Source: Ricordea florida (lineage: Eukaryota > Cnidaria > Anthozoa > Corallimorpharia > Ricordeidae). Taken from it: 64,000 nucleotides of DNA. Each line of letters starts with the position of its first letter. Position 1 is the first letter of the stretch. The notes beneath the pieces were generated by a model. That model made no database searches. It saw only the letters and a program-made list of their open reading frames with translations, and was not told where the DNA came from. Positions 1 to 10,700 of this stretch are shown one piece after another. The stretch lies in assembly GCA_949710005.1 (NCBI GenBank), contig OX453272.1, forward strand, positions 2,757,696 through 2,821,695, in the 5' to 3' direction. A program made the position numbers and the translations under genes.

Positions 1-2
1 AG

Positions 3-446
3 TTCTTGGCTCTGTTTGAAAGCAGTGTGATTGAGAACGACATATCAAGTTCAGTACAAAGGTACCAACTCGCAACTCAGGAAGCGAAGTTGAGATTGGA
101 TCTGGCAATCGCACCTGGAGTTTGGCTAATGCCCAGTAACATGATCATAAACACGGAGAGTATAGTTGGTTACAACAACAACCTAATGAAGGCCACGGGT
201 GACATGAAGTTCGGAGTCAACTCAAATGTAAACCTCGAGACCAAGACTGTAGGGATAAGCCATAACTTGGGCTCTTCGAAAGTTATGTTACCACATGCAG
301 CTACCAGAACCGAAACTGTACAGGTGAAAACACCAATCATGGATGTTAAACCTGAAATCAAAGGGCCTGAAAACACACAACATGAATATAATTTGTTTGC
401 ATTGATAATCGTAGTTGGTGGATTGGCTTGGGCTTTGTTTCGTTGA
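3..446 (+). CDS. C-terminal part of a Polinton structural-type protein, second element (5' cut by window edge)
   Basis: The frame is open from the window edge to a TGA at 444-446, so only the C-terminal ~147 codons are visible. Over about 95 residues it aligns without gaps to the 533-aa protein at 20038-21639, about 70% identical by my hand alignment; both contain APGVWL, IINTES and VGYNNNL blocks. Both end in a hydrophobic segment of about 18 residues that closes with LFR, which suggests a tail-anchored membrane protein. Its function is unknown. In the complete element the homologue sits among virion genes, so a capsid-associated or inner-membrane role is inferred. Base composition is clearly less AT-rich than in the main element, so this is a diverged lineage and not a recent duplicate. 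The reading frame has no stop or frameshift. Confidence 0.75.
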   Translation, partial: FLALFESSVIENDISSSVQRYQLATQEAKLRLDLAIAPGVWLMPSNMIINTESIVGYNNNLMKATGDMKFGVNSNVNLETKTVGISHNLGSSKVMLPHAATRTETVQVKTPIMDVKPEIKGPENTQHEYNLFALIIVVGGLAWALFR

Positions 447-462
447 TGGACTAGATATGATT

Positions 463-487
463 TTTGTAACGTGGTTCGCGTTACAAA
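463..487. terminator. Hairpin between convergent genes, second element
   Basis: The arms TTTGTAACG and CGTTACAAA are perfectly complementary around a short loop. It lies in the 54-bp gap between two converging genes. It resembles the hairpins at 17038-17068 and 22341-22370 of the main element in position and in its GTAAC/GTTAC core, which suggests a shared bidirectional 3'-end signal. The terminator role is inferred. Confidence 0.5.
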
Positions 488-500
488 GATGCACACTATA

Positions 501-914
501 TTACTCTGACTTCATAAGATCGAGGCAATCTTTACAACGATCTTTACGTTTGTGATGAACGCATATGCCCTTTCCCCCACAGTCTTTACATCTGTACCTA
601 GTTCTACCATGAGAACATACTTGGGAACCACCACAATCTTTGCAAGAGTACTTTACTCTACCATGAGTACATATACCCTTACCACCACATTCTTTGCAAC
701 ATGCTTTCTGTCTTAGATGAGGGCATATTTGTGATCCCATACAATCCTTACACTGAACCTCACGCCTGCCATGGTTACATTTTCCACCACTAGGTACCTC
801 TTCCATCCCCAGCGCCTCCAGTAGCTCTCCCCGACGCATCGTATAATATTTAGCAATCTTGCGATCCTTGGCAATGGCGCGGAGCTCTTTGACGGTTTGA
901 CGTTGATTGGGCAT
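501..914 (-). CDS. Zinc-binding repeat protein with Rho_N/SAP-like N-terminus, second element
   Basis: This is a 137-aa protein when started at the ATG at 914. The frame also runs open upstream to 1001, but the 914 start matches the N-terminus of the homologue at 22927-23310 and leaves a TCTTAAAG motif 37 nt upstream. Residues ~5-35 resemble a small SAP or Rho_N helix pair (ELRAIAKD...). The rest is four to five repeats of the pattern C-x-H-G-R-x5-C-K-D-C-G-G, each with enough Cys/His to bind one zinc. Repeats of this kind occur in giant-virus and algal proteins of unknown role. It sits tail-to-tail with the preceding gene, the same relation as right-end genes of the main element, although two intervening genes are absent here. 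Nucleic-acid binding is inferred. Confidence 0.65.
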   Translation of the reverse strand: MPNQRQTVKELRAIAKDRKIAKYYTMRRGELLEALGMEEVPSGGKCNHGRREVQCKDCMGSQICPHLRQKACCKECGGKGICTHGRVKYSCKDCGGSQVCSHGRTRYRCKDCGGKGICVHHKRKDRCKDCLDLMKSE

Positions 915-1869
915 GATGAGTGTTTGGATGTGCAAGGTCATTACTTTAAGACGATTTAGTTTCAAAATCGATCCTGCACGCGTGCAGGGTTTTTTGGCCA
1001 CGCCCTTGCGCCAGAACTGTCATTTTCCCTCTACTATAATCAAACCTTCGTGTTCTCGTATTACAGCAGATTCACAGCTAGGACAGGATCGTGCAATCTA
1101 TGCTTATTTACGTCCGCCTTTCGTCGCCGTGAATTATACATTTTTCATCACAAACGAAAATATATGTTTAGGAGAATTCCTCATGCTTCAAATGGCAGTT
1201 TCAATCCCTATATAATTACAAAGAAGGAAGCCCATATGGGTAATGGAAATCCAGCAGGATCAAAGAAATCCAACGGCCATAAAACTTCACCAAACAAACC
1301 GTATCAAGAAATGGTCTATTGTTCCGGCCCAACATCACGGATTAAGTATTACACAATAGGCGTTTTGTTGTTGGTAGCGCTGAGGGACTTTTGCCGAAGC
1401 TTAACGAAAACCTCGCGACCTATCGGCATGACAATTTGGCTACATTGTGGGGAGTGAGGAGCGTAAATTTGCACTCAAAAGATAAATTACCACTGGGGTA
1501 CCCTAGAGAACGATTGGCGTTTGTAGTGCGCACGGGTCGGTTGTTTTATATTATACCACCTTCTTAATTTTAGATTTAATCTGCCTGGCTTAATTAATAT
1601 CCATACTTTGCATGGTGTTTGGCGTAATCGAAAGCCTTCTGAAGAACAGTTGAAAAAAAAAAAGGTTTGCCCTCACGGCTGTTCTAGCAAACATTGTAAC
1701 TGATCACTGTTCACGATTCCCGCTTTTCGCCTCCACAAACAATGGAAGGCTAGTCACTGTAATTAAGAATTATAGTGGCGTGTGCCTCTCGTGAATGGTC
1801 TCCGAAATAGAATTTTATTTTCGTGATCACTGGCGCTGCATGCTACATTTCAACGATTATCGCAATCGC
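915..1869. other. No gene recognised; probable outer end of the second element
   Basis: By analogy with the main element, the terminal inverted repeat of the second element should begin just beyond 914. I see no similarity here to the 370-bp repeat at 7424/23676, and the partner repeat would lie outside the window. A short open frame around 1236-1457 has no recognisable features. Confidence 0.35.
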
Positions 1870-2155
1870 TGTAACCAGGAGCCCATCACCCGGAGCCTCC
1901 ATACACACTATATCCTTGAGTCAACCTTTGCTCGTATCTTTTTATTTTTAGAGCAGTCTCAAGAGAATATTTTGTGAGACGCTATCACTCAGGGTTTGTG
2001 ACTGCGTGTGACGTAAAAGAACAACTTTGTTCTGATTGGACGGTACAATGCATTCGTGGGAATTCGAACGACTAAAAATAGAAAGATACGGGCAAAGGTT
2101 GTCTCCTAGGGTTTATGAGGGACATGGAGGCTCCGGGTGATGGGCTCCTGCTGTA
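1870..2155. repeat. MITE-like inverted repeat
   Basis: About 80 bp at 1870-1951 is repeated in inverted orientation at about 2076-2155 with scattered mismatches. The shared blocks include GGAGCCCATCACCCGGAGCC and its complement. The arms are separated by about 125 bp. There is no coding capacity, so it is a non-autonomous DNA element. Confidence 0.65.
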
Positions 2156-3296
2156 ACACATTAGTCATATCGACCGCGTGCTAACTACCTTGAGAGTACA
2201 GTATGATCACGATGATTTTCAGCTTCAATACGAAAAACCTTTCAAAGCCTTTGTTTAAACAAAAGCAGTATTTAAATAACAATCTACTGACGCGGGGTAA
2301 TACAAATCTTTGCCGCTTCAATAGAATCACTTTCGACTAAATCACGCGCTTACAGTATCTGCGACCACTGAGTACTCGAAATGGCTTCCTTAAAAGAACT
2401 GCAGCGCATTGATTGGGAGCTCCTTGTTAGACTGTGAGAAGACTTCGAACGGGCCATGTTGATCAGGTCGTCAACACTTGGGCATACATTCTTGTTGAAA
2501 ACCGCTTGGCAGAAAATGAAGGCCTTGTCATGTTATGAACTATGGGCTCTGGAAACAAAGTTTTCTAAGTGATGTACAAGGGCAAACTAAAACTAATACT
2601 AAACTAAAACTAAACTATTGCTTGTAAGTAGCTTTAAAGAACTGAATTGATGAGTTTTAAACTTGTCTTTTATGTGTTTTAATCAATTGAAGCGGATCGA
2701 AGTTTGAATAATTATCTCACACAATTGTTCCTTCATGCCTTTGAAAAGACGCCGCTTGCCTTTTACGTTTTAACCGACCCGGGATTTCAGAGGGAAATGT
2801 CATATACCAAGAGATAATAACTATTCTCTCTAGCATTTACTTCACTTCACTTCCATCGTCAACCGTAGTCAATGGAGTGTAAATGACTCCAAGTTTTGTA
2901 AAGCAACGCTATTGTTGCTATTCATTTGAATGATGTTAGTTTGCTTTCGAACGCAAGAAACAATCTGGGTTGTTACTCTCTCTCTCTCTCTCTCTCTCTG
3001 CAAATGCTGTAGCCTTCATCCGTTTCATAGATATAAAAACATATAAAAAGAAACCAATTAAAGCCAAGATTTTTTTACTGGTCTTCCAAGAGCGCACCCT
3101 TTTATGTTTTCATTAAGGGAGGAGTTTATTTAGCTTATAATTGCAGACTAAGTTCTTAACACAATGGCTGGAGGAGTTTGTAAACTATTCGCTGTTTCAA
3201 AGGAGGTTTTCATAGCGCGCGTGCACTATTTACTGTTTGCAGGAGTTGAAAGTTACAAACTAAGATCTTAAGAGCCAATGTCGGAAAATATCGAGA
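2156..3296. other. No gene seen; contains a (TC)n microsatellite
   Basis: No open frame or homology is supportable. A pure TC dinucleotide run lies at 2976-2999. Confidence 0.5.
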
Positions 3297-4455
3297 ATCT
3301 CAAATCAGTTCCAAAAATTCGAATTTTGGCTGATACCACCCAAACATCCCTTTGGGGGAACTATTTCAAGAAACGATATTAAGAAATCCCCAAGCGCTTT
3401 ACATTTTGAGAATTTTAGAAAAGTTCCAAAATTCGCAAAAAATACATTTTTTAATTCGGGAAACGGGTGCAAATTTAAACATATTTCAACAAAACAGCAC
3501 AAGCGCGCAAAAGCTCCTTTTCACTTGATATTACTCATGTATTTAGCAGACATCCACGGCTTTAAGACCCCGTAAAAAGGTTTTGCGAAATAAGTATTTT
3601 AATATAGTTTCTGGCTTTTATTGTGTGCGCTCTGATTGTGTGTTGTTTTGGTAGTCAAAATAACGCCCAACTTCAACCGTCAAAAGTCGATCCTGGTATG
3701 TCACAAATTGAAGAAACTACTATGCCAAACGAAAGACCTGTTATTTTTTTAATTACACCTGAAGTTTTAGCTCTGCGAATTTAAACACGTGCGAGTAATA
3801 AAATTTCAACTTGTGCCCCCAAGTCGCCTGTCCGCGACAAGAACGGGAATGTAAACAAAGGAAAACATATGCAAATCGAGGAGAAAATCATGCGGAAGTT
3901 ATGACTTACCCCTCAAAGCGCAAAAAATTGATGGAATTCTGTTACCTTAACAGGTATTTCTATCTGAGAGACTACTGACAGATGAGGGCCGGCCATCGAC
4001 AGTTCCATTTTAAATGGTCCGTCCCTTGGCTATCGTACTCAATGTTAAGTCCAAAAAACCGAAACAAGATTCAACAAAATAAAACATATATTACAATAAT
4101 CTTTAAAAAGTATAATGCTAACTTGAGAATTAGATTTCCCGCATCGCAAAGTTTTAGTTATGTAAATATCAGGAATGTTTACTTACTGATCTTATGTCGT
4201 GTTACATGCTCCAAGTTCCACAGGAGAAGAGTAAAACCCTCCGAAAGAAGAGGAAACCACGCAAGAGTCATGAAAGCTTTGGTGATATCTTTCAATGACC
4301 CTTAAGGGTATTAATTCTAAAAAGTGTTTGACACCAGTTGAAGAGGGCCCATGTAGAGTACCTCTTCGGGTGTGTGGTAAATCTCTGCCACGCACTGCTC
4401 CATTTTTATAAGGAAAGGGACGGTCATTAAAAAAGTTCTGGAGTCGGGGAAAGAA

Positions 4456-4821
4456 TTACAAAAATATATTTAATTGCCCTGAGGCTACAAGACTTGCGTC
4501 GACTTTCCGTCCAGTGGACTGACCAATGTTGAATTTAGCAGTGAGGTAGGCCTTCTGCTTTTCACTAAAACCGTACGCCTTCTTAGCTGGTCGCAACGCC
4601 CATCCCTCTGTTAAACGTTCTCTGGATTGTTTGTTTGCAACGCTGGTTGTTCTTAAGGTTGGCAAGACACCGACACCCTTTTCTAAAACCTGCTGATAGC
4701 CAAGTTTTGCAAGATCCATAAGAGTGTGTTTTTCCAAGGACCGTATGCATTTCTCAGAGGATAGATGTTTCGTTAATGCCGAGATTTGGATCTGTGATAC
4801 CGCGGGAAATTCTGAATACAA
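4456..4821 (-). pseudogene. Fragment of a cnidarian repeat-associated protein domain in the fold-back loop
   Basis: This is a 121-aa open frame. Its C-terminal half has a pattern (GWAL, then FSEKQKAYLTAKF, then a TGRKVD motif) that I associate with a domain repeated in many cnidarian predicted proteins, often near transposons. No start context or partner exon is visible, so it is probably a captured C-terminal exon. The function is unknown. Confidence 0.35.
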
Positions 4822-5441
4822 TAAGATGATGTTTTTGTTAATGAAAATTTAAACGGAGATGGCTTGTGTGCTCCAGGAGATTCTGTTAGGTTTGATTGCA
4901 CAGTCCTTCTTTATTCATTGACAATTGTGCGATGTTTTGCAGGTGACTACCTTAAAAGAAATAACTAAATAATATGTTTTGTATTTCATTTTCACAAACC
5001 GTGTACAGCAAAACACGTGACTTGAAAAATGTGACAGGTAACACAACACCAACAAACGAGATGAATTTGGCTTCTTCGTTTTCTGTGTTTATGGGAGGAT
5101 TATTAACTCCCTATCTATATATAGTTCTAGTAAACAAATAAGTTAGTCTTTTTTTATGAAATGTATAAACAAGACGGAGGGTTTTACTCTTCTCCTGTGG
5201 AACTTGGAGCATGTAACACGACATAAGATCAGTAAGTAAACATTCCTGATATTTACATAACTAAAACTTTGCGATGCGGGAAATCTAATTCTCAAGTTAG
5301 CATTATACTTTTTAAAGATTATTGTAATATATGTTTTATTTTGTTGAATCTTGTTTCGGTTTTTTGGACTTAACATTGAGTACGATAGCCAAGGGACGGA
5401 CCATTTAAAATGGAACTGTCGATGGCCGGCCCTCATCTGTC

Positions 5442-5697
5442 ATTTTATTTAATTTTAAAGGTCACTTGTAAAAATAAACTTACAATGGTTCATTTCTATC
5501 ATACCTCAAAATATCAGTCTATTTTTACTGACATTGTTTGCTTGCTCCATGGTGCATTTTGAAAGCTTCTTTAGAAGCTTTTTTACCTCTGGAACCATAC
5601 ACACGAGTTCCGATGCATCCGAGGCGACTTCATGACACTAGCCCTCCAGCCCTTTTTATAGCTTTTTTATTATTATTGGACGGATAATTTCGTTTTA
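5442..5697. repeat. Insertion private to the right arm of the fold-back
   Basis: The left arm reads straight through GACAGATGAGGGCC, while the right arm is interrupted by about 256 bp of AT-rich sequence. The insertion therefore postdates arm duplication. No clear terminal repeats were identified. Confidence 0.5.
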
Positions 5698-6377
5698 TTA
5701 GTCTCTCAGATAGAAATACCTGTTAAGGTAACAGAATTCCATCAATTTTTTGCGCTTTGAGGGGTAAGTCATAACTTCCGCATGATTTTCTCCTCGATTT
5801 GCATATGTTTTCCTTTGTTTACATTCCCGTTCTTGTCGCGGACAGGCGACTTGGGGGGCACAAGTTGAAATTTTATTACTCGCACGTGTTTAAATTCGCA
5901 GAGCTAAAACTTCAGGTGTAATTAAAAAAATAACAGGTCTTTTGTTTGGCATAGTAGTTTCTTCAATTTGTGACATACCAGGATCGACTTTTGACGGTTG
6001 AAGTTGGGCGTTATTTTGACTACCAAAACAACACACAATCAGAGCGCACACAATAAAAGCCAGAAACTATATTAAAATACTTATTTCGCAAAACCTTTTT
6101 ACGGGGTCTTAAAGCCGTGGATGTCTGCTAAATACATGAGTAATATCAAGTCAATAGGAGCTTTTGCGCGCTTGTACTGTTTCATTGAAATATGTTGAAA
6201 TTTGCACCCGTTTCCCGAATTAAAAAATGTATTTTTTGCGAATTTTGGAACTTTTCTAAAATTCTCAAAATGTAAAGCGCTTGGGGATTTCTTAATATCG
6301 TTTCTTGAAATAGTTCCCCCAAAGGGATGTTTGGGTGGTATCAGCCAAAATTCGAATTTTTGGAACTGATTTGAGAT

Positions 6378-7289
6378 CACGCCGGGCCCACAGATGACAA
6401 AAAGCTGCATTGTGATGTCTTCAAAAATGGCGCTGGAAATCAAGGCGTTCGAGAAGAGACTGGGGCAGAGTTATGTAGCCTATAAATAATGGGCCCTCCT
6501 GCATTCTGGGAGATCTGTGGTGCTTCATTCAGCTAAAAAGATGGCAGCTTGTTTCCTGAGCTTTCCGCACATACCAAATATGCCATGCTTTTTATTAGAA
6601 AACTCGCTCCACCAAAGCGCATTCTTCGAGGTCTAATGGCGTCGTGTTTGCCGGCGTTGTAAAGCGAAGTTTTCGGCTTGGAAAGAATTTAACAGTGTGC
6701 AAAATAACACCACTTCAAAACGAAATTTTACATCTCTGACATCTGGGTAAGAATCGTATCGTTTTTGTTTTGCTGAATTTTTGTTTCTATGGCTGTTATA
6801 TCATATTGAAGTTGGCTCGAATATTGCAGGAGAAGTCCACGTCTGGGTGTTGGGAATTTTGCCCTTTTGGAAAGAAAAGTCGACAAAGTATTATCCTCAT
6901 AGGCGACTCGATCAGTCCTCGCATGACAGCCTGCAATCCTTGGACTGTGCAAGTAATAATAGATTCTCCTGCAGACGTTTTGAGCTGGCAGCTTCACGCC
7001 ACACACCAAGAACAGACGATTCGATGTTAATGCCTTTATGAAGGCCCGAAAGGAAGCGAGGGAGGTGGCAGTACAAGAGTGTAGAAGTTTGCAAGGAGAA
7101 ATTAACAGAAACACGAGGAAAATTAGTAGACTAAAATCGAAGGTTTGTGGAATGTTTGCATTTATGTTTTTAACAGTTGCACTGCAATGCACTTTGTTTA
7201 AACTTAAATTACTTTTTTAAGCAAACTATAAGGTATGCGGTGAAGACACACATGCAATTAATGATAAATATTTCTATAAATGCTATACA
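6378..7289. other. Unclassified repeat-derived segment with coding-like pieces
   Basis: About 60 bp near 6898-6956 (blocks AGTCCTCGCATGACAGCC and CCTTGGACTG) recurs in reverse complement near 25136-25185, so both flanks of the Polinton carry pieces of one repeat family. A short open stretch at 7038-7140 (lysine/arginine-rich) may be an exon remnant. No known domain was recognised. Confidence 0.3.
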
Positions 7290-7423
7290 TCAACTGCCAC
7301 TGCATTCATGAGCAAAACAGCCCCCATGACTATTCTCAGGAACCAAATTCCAGTCCCAACAACTAGATTTTTCTACAAATGTGTTCTTTTTGTTTTTTGT
7401 TGGAATGCTAGCTAGTTTCCTGT
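7290..7423 (-). pseudogene. Penelope-like RT fragment, part downstream of the Polinton insertion
   Basis: Read on the minus strand, this continues the frame of the fragment at 23682-24030 once one copy of the CCTGT target duplication is removed. The codons across the junction read ...EDR|KLA..., which fits the conserved end region of Penelope-like reverse transcriptases. The open frame continues about 130 bp and then stops. The Polinton therefore inserted into an already decayed retroelement. Confidence 0.45.
7419..7423. repeat. Target-site duplication CCTGT, left copy
   Basis: It directly abuts the left terminal inverted repeat and is identical to 23677-23681. A 5-bp duplication fits a retroviral-type integrase; Polintons usually make 6 bp. 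Confidence 0.85.
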
Positions 7424-7462
7424 ACTACTATATAAGCGTGTTTATAATACCGTTTTTAGGTT

Positions 7463-7593
7463 ATTTTCAAATTTGACTGAAAATCCTTGAGCTTTTTTAG
7501 CTTAAGGGGTTTTGCAAAAGTCTTAAGCTCATTTTCAAATTTGTCTGACAATCCTTGAGCTTTTTTAGCTTAAGGGAGGTTTTGCAAAGTCTT
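7463..7593. repeat. Direct repeat inside the terminal repeat
   Basis: Two copies of about 62 bp (7463-7524, 7531-7593) share ATTTTCAAATTTG and CCTTGAGCTTTTTTAGCTTA. GAGCTTTTTTAGCTTAAG is itself partly palindromic. A mirrored pair lies in the right repeat. Tandem blocks near termini could bind replication or integration proteins; this is inferred. Confidence 0.75.
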
Positions 7594-7751
7594 GGCCAAG
7601 TTAGGGGCCGACAGGCGGAGCGAGCAGAGCGAGCGGAGGGCGAGACTGGACAGGGGCAAAGTCTATGCAAAGTTCATGAGTACGTTTTGGGTTTGAGGAA
7701 GGTTTCAAGTTCTGCAAATTTATAAGTTCGGTTTTTTTCAGACTACAAAAA

Positions 7752-7764
7752 TTTGATTTAAAGG
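7752..7764 (+). promoter_or_regulatory. Promoter motif TTTGATTTAAAGG for DNA polymerase
   Basis: ATTTAAAGG begins 34 nt before the ATG. The TTGATTTAAAG form with the TTG prefix is shared with four other replication or accessory genes of the element. Confidence 0.55.
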
Positions 7765-7789
7765 ATAGGAAATCTACATAAGATTAGTT

Positions 7790-10700
7790 ATGGTTCAAAA
7801 TAAAAATTCTGAAGAAAAGCCAGGAAAAAATGGCAAAACAATAAGAAGTTTAATAATTGAACGGTTGGAAAAAATTATCAAGAAAAAGGGTAAATTTTTA
7901 CCAAAAAATGTGGTTATTAAAAAGTTGCGGAAAAATCCAAAAATTGATAGGTTTTTCGATAAATATCCAGATCAATTACAAAAAATATTTCGCGAAAAAC
8001 CAAGAAGAAGGAAATTAGCGCCAACTTTTATAAAACCGCAAAAATTAATTCGGGAAATACCAAGAATGAGGAAACTAGCACCAACTTTTATAAAACCTCA
8101 AAAACCAATTCTTGATGAGCTGGTACCTGAAATTAATGTTCCAATTCTCAAACCAATAAATAAAAGGCTTGAGGATTTGATGAATGAAAATATTATAAAA
8201 CTTACTAATAGTAAAAAATCTCAATCTAAAAAGAAAGGTAAAAATTTTTCTGATAGTGTGAGAGATGAATTGAAGGAAAAAACTAAAAAGAAAAGAACAA
8301 TAGTTCTTAAAATTATTTCACTAAATCCGTATGAAGAGGATCCTTTACTTCCAGATAATCGGAATGATATTATTAGAATTTGGAGGGATCTAAATAATGA
8401 TTTGACAGAAACAATTTTCAATCAGTTGGAACCCCAAATAGATATGGGAGTAAGAATTGTTTTCAGTTTTACTGCTTTAATTCAAAGAGGAAATGGAGAA
8501 ATAGCTTATCATTTTCATACATTTAGAAGCGGAGGAACTTTTAATTCCCTTTCAGAAATAAAAAAATATATAGAGAGGTGTGAGGGAGAGAGATTAAGCT
8601 TAGAAGGAGATGCTTGGATGAGAGCGTATTTACCTCCAGAAAAGAAGATTAATAAACCAGGTGTGAATGAGGCTGGAGTTGAGTTTACAGAAGTACAAAT
8701 AAAAGTTATTAATACTAGACAGCCTTTGGTTGGGTGTGGAAGATTACCCGATGAATTACGAAAGAAAAGATGTATTTACTCTGTAGATGATAAAGATGAT
8801 AATCTCTGTGTATGGAGGTGTTTGGCTATTCTAATGAATATTTGTGATGGTAAACAAAATCCCCAAAAAATTAAGAAAAATCCTGAAAAAAGAATAGAGA
8901 AAAGAGCATTATATTTAGCTAGAACTTTTTATGGTAAGAAAAAACTAAAAAAAGAAGATGTTAGATCAACAAAATTGGTTGATTTTGAGAAAATTTCAAA
9001 AACTTTTTCCATAAATATCAGGGCTTACGAGCAGAAAGATATATCAAATTTTAAAGTTTGGAAATTGGTGTTTGGGAAAAATAATTTCAAAGATAATTTA
9101 CCAACTTTAAATTTGGGTCTTTATAATAATCATTGTTTTTTCATTAAGGATCTAGATCTTCTTGCTAAAAACTGGGTATGTCAAGGATGTAAACAAAAAT
9201 TTACCAGACATGAAGATTTGAAAAGGCATTTTTCCGATGAAACATGCACAGGAGGAAAGACAAAAATAGTATGCACGGGAGAAAAGATAAAACACATAAT
9301 GAATGAATCTGACAAAGTTTTTTACGGGGGTAAAATAAATTTTAGTTATAAAGCATGCAGGTGGATAGAGCACCAATCTAAAATTATAGGAAAACATATT
9401 CATCATGGGCTTTGCGGACATGGTGGGGAAAGGTGTTATAGGGATGAGGAGGGGAATGAGATTTTGTTTGACGGATACGAACCCGAGACAAAAACTGTTT
9501 TTGAGTTTTATGGTTGTAAATGGCATGGGTGTCCTTGTTCAGCAACCGACAAGATTAAATATAATAAAACTATTGAAAGAGAGAATATGATAAAAATCTT
9601 AGGTTATAATTTAGTATCGGTTTGGGAGTGTGAAAATCCTGAATTACCTAATATCTGGTTCAAAAAGAAATTTAATCCATATCCCTATTTTATTGATTAC
9701 GATTTTGAGGGATTATTACAAAAAGAAGATAAACAGATTACCGATGATTTAATTTTCACTCACACGCACATTCCAGTTAGTGTCGCAATAATCGATAATT
9801 TAACAAAAAAACCCGTTTTTCTTTACAACCAAAATCCTGATCTCCTGATAAAAGAATTCGTTGAAAAATTTGAGGAAATAAGAAAAATTATAGTAGAAAA
9901 GGTTAGAGAAGAATATCCTCTACCTGATCAAGATTCCTTGCAAAAAAATGTCTTGCAAAAATATGAAGAATGGTGTAATCAAGTACCTGTTTTTGGGTTT
10001 AATAGTGGAAAATACGATATAAATTTGGTTAAAAAACATTTTATAAAACACATGACCGATAAAACAAGGGATATTTTTATTGCAAAGAAACAGAATAGGT
10101 ATATGTTTTTAACAACACCGAATTTCAAATTCTTGGATATAATGTCCTATCTTGCGCCTGGAGTTTCTTTTGATTCTTGGTGTAAAGCAAATAATTGTGA
10201 AGCCAAAAAACTTGTTCTACCTTATGAAAAATTGGACGGATATGATAAGCTTTCCTTAGTTGGGCCCGTGAAACATGAAGATTTTTACTCTTCATTGAAA
10301 AAGAAAAATATTTCTAAAGAAGAATATGAAGAATATTTGTTAGAATTCGAAAAGAGGGGTTGTGTTACAATGTTAGATTGGTTGAAAGAGTATAATTTGA
10401 ATGATGTTATTCCCTTTCTGGAAGCCCTTGAAAAAACAAGGAGTTTATATTATCCAGATGAAATTGATATATCAAAAGATGCTGTTTCCATTCCGGGGGT
10501 ATCAATGAGGGCGGTTCTAAATAAATATCAAAAAATGAAGAAGAAAGGTGATCCTGAATTGTACGCTCCAGGCCAATATTGCATTCATAGATGTAATAAA
10601 ATTTGTAATGATGAGTTTTGCAAAAAATGTTACAAAATAAGAAAAGATTGTAAAATATGCGACAAAAATAAGATTTATAAATTATTGAAAACGGGTATGG

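Larger units (their letters stand above)
3297..6377. mobile_element. Fold-back element with ~0.95-kb inverted arms
   Basis: The sequence at 3297-4243 returns in reverse complement at 5175-6377 with only a few mismatches. The right arm is longer because of a ~256-bp insertion at about 5442-5697. The loop (4244-5174) is unique. Identical conceptual peptides on opposite strands (for example at 3982-4240 and 5175-5436) are only a consequence of the arms. I found no transposase in the arms. It may be a fold-back transposon or a segmental inverted duplication; the high arm identity suggests a recent origin or gene conversion. Confidence 0.7.
7424..7793 (+). repeat. Left terminal inverted repeat (370 bp)
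   Basis: It begins ACTACTATATAAGCGTG and matches the reverse complement of 23307-23676 with two differences that I found. It ends exactly with ATGG, so it includes the promoter and start codon of the polymerase gene. It contains a 68-bp-period direct repeat (7463-7524 and 7531-7593) and a GC-rich block near 7610-7660. Confidence 0.93.

Noticed and set aside
915-1001. N-terminal extension of the second element's zinc-repeat protein to an upstream start
   Set aside because: The homologue starts at the equivalent of 914, and the promoter-like motif lies between.
9152-9526. Antisense open frame in the polymerase gene (and others at 8221-8421, 11176-11469, 11598-11804)
   Set aside because: These are shadows of a well-supported coding sequence with no promoter motif or known features.
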